64,000 nt of DNA from positions 1 through 64,000 of the forward strand of contig JAJZVL010000002.1 in the NCBI GenBank assembly GCA_021845725.1, in the 5' to 3' direction. This document shows, piece after piece, positions 52,679 to 60,289 of this stretch (the first letter of the stretch is position 1; every line of letters starts with the position of its first letter). The translations under genes and the position numbers were made by a program. The notes below the pieces were generated by a model. That model was not told where the DNA came from, ran no database searches, and saw only the letters and a list, made by a program, of their open reading frames with translations. The stretch is from Actinomycetes bacterium (lineage in GTDB: Bacteria > Actinomycetota > Acidimicrobiia > Acidimicrobiales > RAAP-2).

Positions 52679-53809
52679 ATGAAGCAGAGCGCCCGGGTCG
52701 GGACCGTCCGCGGGATCGCGGTGGACGTGCACTGGAGCGTCCTGCTCATCGTCGCCCTGTTCGCATGGGAGCTCGCCGAGTACCAGCTCCCAACGCACCC
52801 GGGCCATCCCGGCACTGCCGACTGGGTGGCCGCGGTGGTCGGGGCGATCGTCCTCCTCCTGTCGCTCCTCGCGCACGAGGTCTCGCATGCGCTCGTCGCG
52901 CGGCACCACGGCGTCCAGACCCGTTCGATCACCCTGTTCGTGTTCGGTGGGGTGACCCAGCTCGAGGGCGAGGCCCACACCCCGAAGGCGGACTTCCGGA
53001 TTGCCGCCGTCGGGCCTGCGACGAGCGCCGCTCTGGCGGGGATCTTCAGAGGCGCTGAGGCGATCGCCAGCGTGCCGACAGGTCACAGCCTCGCCGTCGC
53101 GACGCTGGCGTGGCTCTGGGAGGTGAACCTCCTTCTGGCAGCGTTCAACCTCTTCCCGGCCGCGCCGCTCGACGGAGGTCGGATCCTGCGCGCCGCGTTG
53201 TGGCGGCACTGGGGCAACCGTTCCCGTGCCGCCATCGCAGCCGCCAGCACCGGGCGGTACTTCGGTCTGACCCTCGTCGTTCTCGGTGTGCTCGGTCTCT
53301 TCTACGTCGGCATCACCGCGTTGTGGGCCGCACTGATCGGCTTCTTCCTCTACTCGGGTGCGGTTGCCGAAGAACAGGTCGCACGTCTTCAGAACGCTCT
53401 TGCCGGCCTCGCGGTCCGACGAGTCATGACCCCGGATCCGCCGGCGGTGCGCGGCACAGCCACGCTCGCTGACCTGTTGGAGACCTACCAGCGGCGGCTC
53501 CGCACGAGCGCGCTGATCGTGACGGACGTCGCAGGCTCCCCGACGGGCGTCCTCACCGCTCGAGCCGTCGGCAAGCTGCGCACCCAACAGCTCCGGACGA
53601 CCACGGCGGACCACGTCGCGATCCCGATCACCCTGCTGCCCACGGCTCGGACCGACGAGCCCGCGAGCGTGCTGGTCGAGCGGGTGCTGTCTCACGACGG
53701 ACGCCCTGCGCTGGTGTTCGACGGCACGGGCCGCCTCGCCGGGGTGGTCACCTCGACCGATCTGGAGCGTGCAGCCGCCTACGCGATCGGAGGGAGCATC
53801 GAGGGATGA
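52679..53809 (+). CDS. Site-2-type M50 metalloprotease with C-terminal CBS pair (Rip3-like)
   Basis: A 376-residue intramembrane protease. Zinc site HEVSH at residues 66-70 in LSLLAHEVSHALVARHHGVQ; third ligand in NLFPAAPLDGGRILRAALW. About six helices, then a cytosolic CBS-domain pair (VRRVMTPDPPAVRGTATLAD, LVFDGTGRLAGVVTSTDLER) that likely senses a nucleotide. The arrangement is that of M. tuberculosis Rv2625c/Rip3. The 3' end overlaps the convergent STAS gene by 31 bp. Confidence 0.9.
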   Translation: MKQSARVGTVRGIAVDVHWSVLLIVALFAWELAEYQLPTHPGHPGTADWVAAVVGAIVLLLSLLAHEVSHALVARHHGVQTRSITLFVFGGVTQLEGEAHTPKADFRIAAVGPATSAALAGIFRGAEAIASVPTGHSLAVATLAWLWEVNLLLAAFNLFPAAPLDGGRILRAALWRHWGNRSRAAIAAASTGRYFGLTLVVLGVLGLFYVGITALWAALIGFFLYSGAVAEEQVARLQNALAGLAVRRVMTPDPPAVRGTATLADLLETYQRRLRTSALIVTDVAGSPTGVLTARAVGKLRTQQLRTTTADHVAIPITLLPTARTDEPASVLVERVLSHDGRPALVFDGTGRLAGVVTSTDLERAAAYAIGGSIEG

Positions 53810-54219
53810 TCCTCGCGCCGGCCGTGCCGGACGCGCCGCTCATGGCGCTCGTATCGTTGAAGCCGCGCTCCTTCGCCCTGGGATCCGCTGGGCAGCGAGC
53901 CCAGTGGGCGCAGCCCCCGCAGGCGGCCGGGCTCGAGCCCGGCCCAGCGCAGCTCGACCCCGGCGTGGCGCGCCATCCGCTGAAGATGCACGAACGTGTT
54001 GGCTCCGTCGACGTCGGCGACGCTCAGTCGAGCGACGTCGATCGTGACGGCGCCAGTCCCGTCCGAGAAGAGCAGCTCTGCCGCCTCGAGCAGAGTGTGG
54101 CGTGTCCGGCCGCGAAGGGTCCCGGCGCACTCGAGCGACGCCGGTCCGATGGTCAGCTCCAGCACTGGCGTGACAGCGTCGATATCACGGACATCTTGCA
54201 CGATCACTACCTCCGACAT
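53779..54219 (-). CDS. STAS-domain protein
   Basis: A 146-residue protein; residues ~15-110 form a STAS-like fold (LTIGPASLECAGTLRGRTRH, AAELLFSDGTGAVTIDVARL, SVADVDGANTFVHLQRMARH). At the phosphorylation site the loop reads SVADVDGA with no Ser after the Asp (residue is Gly), so it may not be a kinase substrate, as in MlaB-type or non-phosphorylated STAS proteins. The C-terminal 35 residues are Arg/Gly-rich and overlap the protease gene. The start at 54219 is inferred from domain position. Confidence 0.65.
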   Translation of the reverse strand: MSEVVIVQDVRDIDAVTPVLELTIGPASLECAGTLRGRTRHTLLEAAELLFSDGTGAVTIDVARLSVADVDGANTFVHLQRMARHAGVELRWAGLEPGRLRGLRPLGSLPSGSQGEGARLQRYERHERRVRHGRREDHPSMLPPIA

Positions 54220-54334
54220 CGTGGAGCCGGCGGGCGTGACTCCCAGGGGGGCTCGGGGGCCACGCCCGCCTTCTTCGACTGACCGCCGTTTCGCGGTCTC
54301 CACCGAACATAGGGATCGCCGGCTCGCACGGCCA

Positions 54335-54348
54335 GGGACCAACGTCCC
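54335..54348. promoter_or_regulatory. Perfect DosR-box core upstream of the STAS gene
   Basis: GGGAC-CAAC-GTCCC, with flanking A and T extending the palindrome to 6-bp arms (54334-54349). It equals the published mycobacterial DosR core GGGAC-N4-GTCCC. It lies 116 bp upstream of the STAS start, in the 207-bp gap after the GH65 gene. Confidence 0.45.
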
Positions 54349-54426
54349 TAGTCTTCATTGCGGTTCTGCGGCAGGCCGCAGCGCCGACCGGTGCAGCAGC
54401 CGGCTGCAGCCGATGAGGCGGGTGCA

Positions 54427-56784
54427 TCACCGGGCTGCTCGACCTCGACCCGGCTCTCGTCCCGGCGGCTGCATAGGCGCTGAACGGGCGGCAACGGCAG
54501 AGATCGGCCGCACCTCCTGGCCTTGCCCACGCAGGAGAAGCTCCTCGTCGTAGTGCCACAGCGACAGATCGTCACCCGAAAGCAGCTGGTAGCGAGCCTC
54601 GGAGGGGCGGACGTCGACCTGGAGCCGTCTGCCCTGGTAGCGCATGCGGAACCGCAGCCCTTGCAGACCCTCGGGAAGACGCGGACGCACGACGAGCCGC
54701 GTGCTCTCGATCCGAACGCCTCCGAGACCTTCGACGAGCGCGGTCCACCCGCCTGCGAGGGCCGCCATGTGCAATCCGTCACGGGTGTTGTGCTCGAGAT
54801 CGGCGAGGTCGATGAGCGACGACTCTGCGACGTACTCGTAGGCGAGGCCGAGGTGCCCGGTCTCCGCGGCGATCACCGCCTGGGTGCACGCAGAGAGCGA
54901 CGAGTCCCTCACCGTGATGGGCTCGTAGTAGGTGAAGTTGCGCTCCTTGTCCTCCGCCCTGAAGGCCTCGGGTCGCAGATGCATCGCGAGCACGAGATCG
55001 GACTGCTTCACCACCTGCTTGCGATACAGGTCGAAGTAGTGGAAGTGGAGCATGAGCGGGTACTGGTCGACTCGAGTCCGCGCGAAGTCCCAGACCTCGT
55101 GGTCGGTGAAACCCTGGGCCTGCGGGTGAACCCCGAGACGCTCGTCGTAGGGGATGAACATGTCCCGGGCCGCGTCGCGCCACCACGAGATCTCTTCGTC
55201 GTCGACGTCGAGCGCGGCGGCGCGCGACCGGTGGCGCACGCAGGCATCGGCCGCAGCATGAAGGTTCAACTGGGCCATGAGGTTCGTGTAGACGTTGTTG
55301 TCCGCGAGCGCGCTGTACTCGTCGGGGCCGGTCACCCCGTCGATGCGGAACGAGCCGTCGGCGTGGTGGTGACCGAGAGACCGCCAGAGCCTTGCCGTCT
55401 CGACCAAGAGCTCGAGCCCGACCTCCGCCTCGAAGGCGACGTCGCCGGTCGCCCGGACGTAGCGGACGACCGCGTAGGCGACGTCGGCGGCGACGTGGAA
55501 GGCGGCGGTGCTCGCCGGCCAGTAGCCGGAGCACTCCTGTCCGTCGATGGTGCGCCAGGGGAAAGCCGCGCCCTCGAAACCGAGCTGGCGTGCCCTGGCC
55601 CGAGCGCGTGGCAAGGTCGAGTGGCGCCACCGCAACGCGTCCGCGACCGCCTCGGGGCGCGAGAGCCCGAGCAGCCCGAGGACGTAGATCTCGGTGTCCC
55701 AGAAGGCGTGGCCGTCGTAGCCAGGGCCGGTGAGGCCTTTGGCCGGGATCGGGCGCCCCTCCGCCCTGGCTCCCGCCTGAAGAATGTGGAAAAGCGAGAA
55801 CCGCACCGCCTGCTGGATCTCCGGGTCGCCGTCGAGCTCGACGTCGACGCCGGACCAGTAGTCCTCGAGGAAGGCGCGCTGGGACGCCGCGAGCCCTTCC
55901 CAGCCGATCTGCCGAGCGCTTTGCACTGCTCCCCGCACCTGATCGTGCAGAGCTGGGCGCGACCGCTGCGTGGACCATCCGTAGGCCAGGAACTTGGTCA
56001 TCGCCACGCGCTGCGATGGCTCCAGCGTTGCCGTCACCGTGACACGAGCCACGTCGGCGGACGCCTCCGAGGACGTCGCACTTCCCTCCGGGGCCTCGAT
56101 GACGTGCTCCATCGCCGCAGCGAGCAGGATGCGGCTGCGCCGCACCCGGTGCACCAGCAGGCCTCCCGCCGGCCACGACAGGGATTCTTCGCTCTCGAGC
56201 GTCTGGTCGAGGCTCGCCGAGACCCGAGGGTCGTCCACAGGCCGCGGCGGGAGAGGCTCGTTGGCCACCAGCTCTGACTGGAGGACCACCTGCACCGAGC
56301 GCTCCAGCGGCTCGACGCTGTAGCTGATCGCTGCAACAGCCCGCTCTGCGAATGAGACGAGCCTCGTGGACGAGACACGCACCAACGCCCCTGCCGGGCT
56401 CCGCCATTGGACCTCGCGACGCAGCACACCCGCCTGCAGGTCGAGCGTGCGCACGTGCGACACCAGCTCGCCGTAGCGCACGTCGAAGGGCTCGCCGTCC
56501 ACCAACAGGCGGATGACCTTGCCATTGGTGACGTTCACCACGGTCTGGTCCGCCTCGGGGTAGCCGAAGCCGGGTTCGGGGTAGGGCAACGGACGCAGCT
56601 CGTACACCGAGTTCAGGTACGTGCCAGGGAGCCCATAGGGCTCTCCTTCGTCGAGGTTGCCGCGCATCCCGATGTGCCCGTTGGAGAGCGCGAGAACCGA
56701 CTCGGACTGGGCGAGGACCTCGAGGTCGAGGGTCGACTCGGTCACCACCCAGGGTTCGACGGAGAACGACGGGTGACGGAACAT
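54427..56784 (-). CDS. GH65 disaccharide phosphorylase (trehalose/maltose/kojibiose type)
   Basis: A 785-residue GH65 enzyme: N-terminal beta-sandwich (SESVLALSNGHIGMRGNLDE), then the (alpha/alpha)6 barrel with GPGYDGHAFWDTEIYVL and the general-acid Glu in GVTGPDEYSALADNNVYTN; KQSDLVLAMHL is the phosphate-binding region. It phosphorolyses an alpha-disaccharide to beta-glucose 1-phosphate plus glucose. The gene upstream encodes a beta-phosphoglucomutase-type HAD protein, as in mycobacterial Rv3400-Rv3401, so the product goes on to glucose 6-phosphate. Trehalose is the likely but unproven substrate. ATG at 56784 lies 10 bp after the upstream stop. Confidence 0.9.
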   Translation of the reverse strand: MFRHPSFSVEPWVVTESTLDLEVLAQSESVLALSNGHIGMRGNLDEGEPYGLPGTYLNSVYELRPLPYPEPGFGYPEADQTVVNVTNGKVIRLLVDGEPFDVRYGELVSHVRTLDLQAGVLRREVQWRSPAGALVRVSSTRLVSFAERAVAAISYSVEPLERSVQVVLQSELVANEPLPPRPVDDPRVSASLDQTLESEESLSWPAGGLLVHRVRRSRILLAAAMEHVIEAPEGSATSSEASADVARVTVTATLEPSQRVAMTKFLAYGWSTQRSRPALHDQVRGAVQSARQIGWEGLAASQRAFLEDYWSGVDVELDGDPEIQQAVRFSLFHILQAGARAEGRPIPAKGLTGPGYDGHAFWDTEIYVLGLLGLSRPEAVADALRWRHSTLPRARARARQLGFEGAAFPWRTIDGQECSGYWPASTAAFHVAADVAYAVVRYVRATGDVAFEAEVGLELLVETARLWRSLGHHHADGSFRIDGVTGPDEYSALADNNVYTNLMAQLNLHAAADACVRHRSRAAALDVDDEEISWWRDAARDMFIPYDERLGVHPQAQGFTDHEVWDFARTRVDQYPLMLHFHYFDLYRKQVVKQSDLVLAMHLRPEAFRAEDKERNFTYYEPITVRDSSLSACTQAVIAAETGHLGLAYEYVAESSLIDLADLEHNTRDGLHMAALAGGWTALVEGLGGVRIESTRLVVRPRLPEGLQGLRFRMRYQGRRLQVDVRPSEARYQLLSGDDLSLWHYDEELLLRGQGQEVRPISAVAARSAPMQPPGREPGRGRAAR

Positions 56785-56794
56785 CGTGCCCCGA

Positions 56795-57538
56795 TCAACC
56801 ACGCACGATCAGCTCGGCAAGGTCGGGCACGACGACGTCGGCACCATGGGCCAGGAGGGCCTTTGCCTGCCCGACCCGGTCCACCCCCACCACGAGGCCG
56901 AACCCTCCCGCCCTGCCCGCCTCGACACCGGCGACCGCGTCTTCGAAGACGGCGGCTTGGGTCCGCTCGACGTGAAGCCGTCGTGCCGCCTCGACGTACG
57001 TGTCTGGCGCAGGCTTGCCGGCGAGATGCTCCTCCTTGGCGACGAGCCCGTCCACCAGCGCGTCGAAGAGCCCGTCGAGACCGGCAGCCTGCAGCACGGC
57101 GACGGTGTTCGCACTCGAGGAGACCACAGCGGTCTTGAACGAGCGGCGCCGCACCTCTGCGAGGAATTCGAGCGAGCCCGGGTACACGGTGACCCCGCGC
57201 TGCTTCATGAGGGCCAGCACGAGGTCGTTCTTCCGGTTGGCGATGCCGTACACCGACTCGGTCCCGGGCGGATCGTCCGGGCTGCCCTCTGGAAGGTCGA
57301 TCCCGCGTGCCTGCAGGAAGGCGCGGGTACCGTCGAGACGCGGCTTGCCGTCGACGAAATTGTCATAGTCGGCAACCGCATCGAACGGCACGAACTGCCC
57401 GTCGGGGCCCGCGCGCCGAGCGAGCAGCTCGTCGAACGCCTGCTTCCAGGCGGCGGCGTGCAGCACGGCGGTCTCGGTCAGCACGCCGTCGAGGTCGAAT
57501 AGGCAGGCCGAGATCGTCTGGGGAAGGCGGAGCTCCAC
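56795..57538 (-). CDS. Beta-phosphoglucomutase family HAD protein
   Basis: A 247-residue HAD phosphotransferase. Motif I FDLDGVLTETAVLHAAAW (nucleophile and acid/base Asp pair), cap with YDNFVDGKPRLDGTRAFL, the KNDLVLALM lysine region, motif II VVSSSANT, motif III GKPAPDTYVEAA, motif IV VFEDAVAGVEAGRAG. The DNFVDGKPR cap sequence is characteristic of the actinobacterial beta-PGM branch linked to GH65 enzymes. It isomerises beta-glucose 1-phosphate to glucose 6-phosphate. GTG at 57538 starts the domain. Same operon as the GH65 gene. Confidence 0.9.
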   Translation of the reverse strand: MELRLPQTISACLFDLDGVLTETAVLHAAAWKQAFDELLARRAGPDGQFVPFDAVADYDNFVDGKPRLDGTRAFLQARGIDLPEGSPDDPPGTESVYGIANRKNDLVLALMKQRGVTVYPGSLEFLAEVRRRSFKTAVVSSSANTVAVLQAAGLDGLFDALVDGLVAKEEHLAGKPAPDTYVEAARRLHVERTQAAVFEDAVAGVEAGRAGGFGLVVGVDRVGQAKALLAHGADVVVPDLAELIVRG

Positions 57539-57625
57539 CTGCCCGACACTACGCGAGGTGCCCCGAAGCCATCCCCGAGCCGACCGTCCTTTGCCTTGCC
57601 GAGCATCCCGGGCAAAGATGCACAG

Positions 57626-58291
57626 ATGACGGAGATGAGCGATCGCCCGCCTGCATCGGACCTCGGACAGCGGATCCGCCGGCGGCGGGAGCAGCTCGGG
57701 CTCAGCGTGGAGGACGCTGCGGCCAAGGCCGGTATCGACCCCGGGTACCTCGATTACCTCGAGACTGCGGAGAGCCCGGATCCGAGCCGTGGCACCCTGC
57801 TGCACCTGTCGGTCGCGCTCGACACGTCTGCTGTCGCTCTGCTGGGAGGGGACCGATTGCTTCCGCCAGGCCATCAGCACGAGGCACGGCGGACGACACT
57901 CGTCGACCTCGACGAACCGACCGCGAGAGCGCTCATCGCACCAGGGGGGATCGGCCGAGTCGTCTTCGCGGACGCACGAGGCCCGGTCGCGCTGCCGGTG
58001 AACTTCCGCATGCTCGGGGACAGCATCGTCTTTCGCACCGACGCCACCACGTCGATCGCACGGGGCAGCAGCGGTCGGCGCATCTCCTTCGAGGTGGACC
58101 AGATCGATGACACGTTCTCGACCGGCTGGAGCGTGCTCGTGAGCGGGCTGGCGCACCGGGTGGAGGAGCCCAGCGAGGTGGAGGCCATACGGGCGCTGGA
58201 CCTGGTGGCATGGGCCGGCGGTCCCCGGGAGGCGTTCTTCCGCCTCGAGCCCGACACGATCACCGGCAGGCAGCTCCGAGCGCCCCAGTAG
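57626..58291 (+). CDS. XRE-type HTH fused to a pyridoxamine 5'-phosphate oxidase-like flavin domain
   Basis: A 221-residue protein. N-terminal Cro/XRE HTH at about residues 12-70: LGQRIRRRREQLGLSVEDAA, AKAGIDPGYLDYLE. The C-terminal ~130 residues are a PNPOx-like split barrel (IGRVVFADARGPVALPVNFR, SIVFRTDA, ISFEVDQIDDTFSTGWSVLV, SGLAHRVEEPSEVEAI) of the group that binds FMN or F420. The combination suggests a transcription factor that reads flavin, redox or ligand state. ATG at 57626; divergent from the beta-PGM gene with an 87-bp gap. Confidence 0.83.
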   Translation: MTEMSDRPPASDLGQRIRRRREQLGLSVEDAAAKAGIDPGYLDYLETAESPDPSRGTLLHLSVALDTSAVALLGGDRLLPPGHQHEARRTTLVDLDEPTARALIAPGGIGRVVFADARGPVALPVNFRMLGDSIVFRTDATTSIARGSSGRRISFEVDQIDDTFSTGWSVLVSGLAHRVEEPSEVEAIRALDLVAWAGGPREAFFRLEPDTITGRQLRAPQ

Positions 58292-58310
58292 CCACCCGAC
58301 CGGGGCCGTC

Positions 58311-58565
58311 TCAGTCGCCAGGGTGCGACAGGGCGAGGCGGAGCGCCTTCAGATCGAGCGGGCGGCGAGGTGGACGGACCAGCCTGACGTCGACGACGGT
58401 CGCCTCCTCTCCGAGGTCGTCGGGCACTTCGATGGTCGCGAGCAGCGACGGGGCCAGCTCGACCCGCCGGCCGTCCACGTCGACCTCTCCTCCCTCGACC
58501 TCGTCGGCGAGGGCTCTGAGGAGCCGCGCCACATCTCTGGCTCCAGCAACTTCGAGCACTTGCAC
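58311..58565 (-). CDS. Small amphi-Trp-domain-like protein
   Basis: An 84-residue protein with ARDVARLLRALADEVEGGEVD followed by a beta-strand region (VDGRRVELAPSL, LATIEVPDD), the pattern of small proteins with the amphi-Trp/amphipathic-helix domain; the eponymous Trp residues are not obvious. GTG at 58565 follows a GGGGGG stretch. It converges on the XRE-PNPOx gene and is divergent from the CBS-pair gene. Function unknown. Confidence 0.5.
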   Translation of the reverse strand: MQVLEVAGARDVARLLRALADEVEGGEVDVDGRRVELAPSLLATIEVPDDLGEEATVVDVRLVRPPRRPLDLKALRLALSHPGD

Positions 58566-58600
58566 CCCCCCAGGATCCGGCTGGGATGCCGGCTGCGGTA

Positions 58601-58614
58601 GGGCCGAGAGTCAC
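58601..58614. promoter_or_regulatory. DosR-box-like site ahead of the small amphi-Trp-like gene
   Basis: GGGCC-GAGA-GTCAC (8 of 10 half-site positions against GGGAC-N4-GTCCC), 36 bp before the GTG at 58565 on the minus strand, in the divergent gap shared with the CBS gene. Confidence 0.25.
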
Positions 58615-58689
58615 CTCTTGCCTCCTCGTCCTCCCTTCCCTCGTCGCTCGAGCAGCGTGCTCTCCGCCCGTCGCGCGCCGTGCGCACAG

Positions 58690-58703
58690 ATGACCTTGGG
58701 CCC
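58690..58703. promoter_or_regulatory. DosR-box-like site ahead of the CBS-pair gene
   Basis: ATGAC-CTTG-GGCCC, then T, 37 bp before the ATG at 58740. The right half has the GNCCC form; the left half keeps only GAC. Confidence 0.25.
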
Positions 58704-58739
58704 TTCTCGACGGTCACGTCGCCAGCAACAGTGGTGCTC

Positions 58740-59297
58740 ATGGACCTGACCGTGACAACCAGCTCCGTCGGCAGGGTCATGCATAGCCCGGTCGTCGCGG
58801 TGGACGAGAAGACGACGCTGCGCGAGGCGGCCCGGCTCCTGCGGGACGCCGACATCGGCACCCTCGTGGTGGAGGACGAAGACGAAGAGACGATCGCGGG
58901 GATCGTCTCCGAACGCGACGTGACGCGCGCGCTCGCCGATGGTGCGGACCCCGATGAGGTCTGGGTCGCAGACGTGATGAGCAGGGAGCCTCGGTACGCG
59001 ACCGGCGGTGACCAGGTCAGCACGGCGCTGGACGTCATGCTCGTCGCCGGCATCCGTCACCTCCCGGTCCTCGAAGACGGTGCGATCGTCGGGATCGTGT
59101 CGATGCGCGACCTGCTTGGCTCCGGCATGCGCCTCACCCTGCGCGACGGTGACCTCGCGGAACTGCGGACCTTGCTCGATGACGCGCTCAGGGACCTGAG
59201 CCACGAGATCGCGGATACCGACAATGCCGAGTTCCGGGACATGCTGCGCGAACGACGAGAGCGCTTGCAGCGGGTCAAGGACGCGCTCGGGAGGTGA
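58740..59297 (+). CDS. CBS-domain pair protein (Hrp1-like)
   Basis: A 185-residue cytosolic protein. Two CBS domains: first with VGRVMHSPVVAVDEKTTLRE, GTLVVEDE, IAGIVSERDVTRALADGADP; second with VADVMSREPRYATGGDQVST, HLPVLEDGAIVGIVSMRDLL. A C-terminal helical tail (DNAEFRDMLRERRERLQRVK) adds about 50 residues. CBS pairs bind adenine nucleotides. M. tuberculosis Hrp1 (Rv2626c), a secreted dormancy protein, has a similar plan. ATG at 58740 is preferred over an upstream in-frame GTG. Confidence 0.88.
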   Translation: MDLTVTTSSVGRVMHSPVVAVDEKTTLREAARLLRDADIGTLVVEDEDEETIAGIVSERDVTRALADGADPDEVWVADVMSREPRYATGGDQVSTALDVMLVAGIRHLPVLEDGAIVGIVSMRDLLGSGMRLTLRDGDLAELRTLLDDALRDLSHEIADTDNAEFRDMLRERRERLQRVKDALGR

Positions 59298-59299
59298 CG

Positions 59300-59338
59300 G
59301 CGCGCGAAGCGCGCAGCCTCGAACGCAGCCTCGTTCGA
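59300..59338. terminator. Two consecutive hairpins between convergent CBS and LigD-polymerase genes
   Basis: GCGCGC-GAA-GCGCGC (59300-59314) and TCGAACG-CAGCCT-CGTTCGA (59319-59338) are perfect stems in a 64-bp convergent gap. Either may terminate both genes. Confidence 0.6.
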
Positions 59339-59361
59339 CGCCCGGTCCCCCGGCGCGATCC

Positions 59362-60267
59362 TCAGGTGGCGGCGAAGAGGTCCCCGAGGCGCTCGACACG
59401 CTCGAGCACCGCTGTGGGACCGAAGCGCAGCGAGAGCGGGTTGCGCTCCGCGGCGCATGCCCTCACCTCATCCATGGTGACCGGCGTGGACACCGACGGC
59501 AGCTCGAGCGCGCGCAACGAGTAGGCCGCGACCGTCGTCTTGGCCGGCGCGTTCTGGCTCCAGTCGATGAGCACCTTCCCGGCGCGCAGGTCCTTGCGCA
59601 TCGTGGCGACGACCAGATCCGGATGATCGCGCTCGACGTCACGGGCGACGGCCATTGCCTCCTTGCGTACCGACTCCCAGGGCCACGGCGGCGAAAGCGG
59701 GACGTAGAGGTGCAGCCCCTTCCTTCCACTGGTCTTGGGCCGCATGATCGAGTGGCCGCGCCCGGTCAGGAGGTCGACGAGGAGCTGGAGGACCTCACAG
59801 CACTCGACGATGCCGGCGGGAGCGCCCGGGTCGAGGTCGAACACCATCTGGTCGAACTGCCCGTACTCGGCGGGTCGTTGGCTGCGCCACAGGGGCACAT
59901 GCAGCTCCAATACCGCGAGGTTCGCGGCCCAGACGAGCGACGCGAGGTCGGCGATCGCCGGCGCGTGGATGGTCTCAGCATCTCCGCTTCGGCTCGAGCG
60001 CGGCACGTCGATGACCTGCACCCAGCTCGGGGCTGCGCGCGGGATGCGCTTCTCGAAGAAGACGCCGCGGTCGACTCCGTTGGGGGACCGCACGAAGGTG
60101 ACGGGGCGGCCTGCGAGGTGGGGAAGGAGCAGCGGCGCGATCTTCACGTAGTAGCTGATGACGTCCGCCTTCGTGAAGTTGGCGGCCGGGTAGAGGATCT
60201 TGCCGAGGTTGGTGAGGGCAAGGGGGCGCCCCTCCACCTGAGTCACCGTCTGGCTGGCAGGGCTCAT
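59362..60267 (-). CDS. LigD-type DNA polymerase/primase domain protein (stand-alone Pol)
   Basis: A 301-residue AEP-superfamily polymerase of non-homologous end joining. N-terminus LTNLGKILYPAANFTKADVI; phosphate-binding region with HVPLWRSQRPAEYGQFDQMV; catalytic Asp pair in VFDLDPGAPAG; HxH-type motif GRKGLHLYVPL; third Asp in VLIDWSQNAPAKTTVAAYS. It adds ribo- or deoxyribonucleotides at broken ends. In mycobacteria this domain is fused to the phosphoesterase and ligase; here it is separate but 22 bp downstream of that gene, same strand. ATG at 60267. Confidence 0.93.
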   Translation of the reverse strand: MSPASQTVTQVEGRPLALTNLGKILYPAANFTKADVISYYVKIAPLLLPHLAGRPVTFVRSPNGVDRGVFFEKRIPRAAPSWVQVIDVPRSSRSGDAETIHAPAIADLASLVWAANLAVLELHVPLWRSQRPAEYGQFDQMVFDLDPGAPAGIVECCEVLQLLVDLLTGRGHSIMRPKTSGRKGLHLYVPLSPPWPWESVRKEAMAVARDVERDHPDLVVATMRKDLRAGKVLIDWSQNAPAKTTVAAYSLRALELPSVSTPVTMDEVRACAAERNPLSLRFGPTAVLERVERLGDLFAAT

Positions 60268-60289
60268 CACGGCCGAGGTCCCACCCGGA

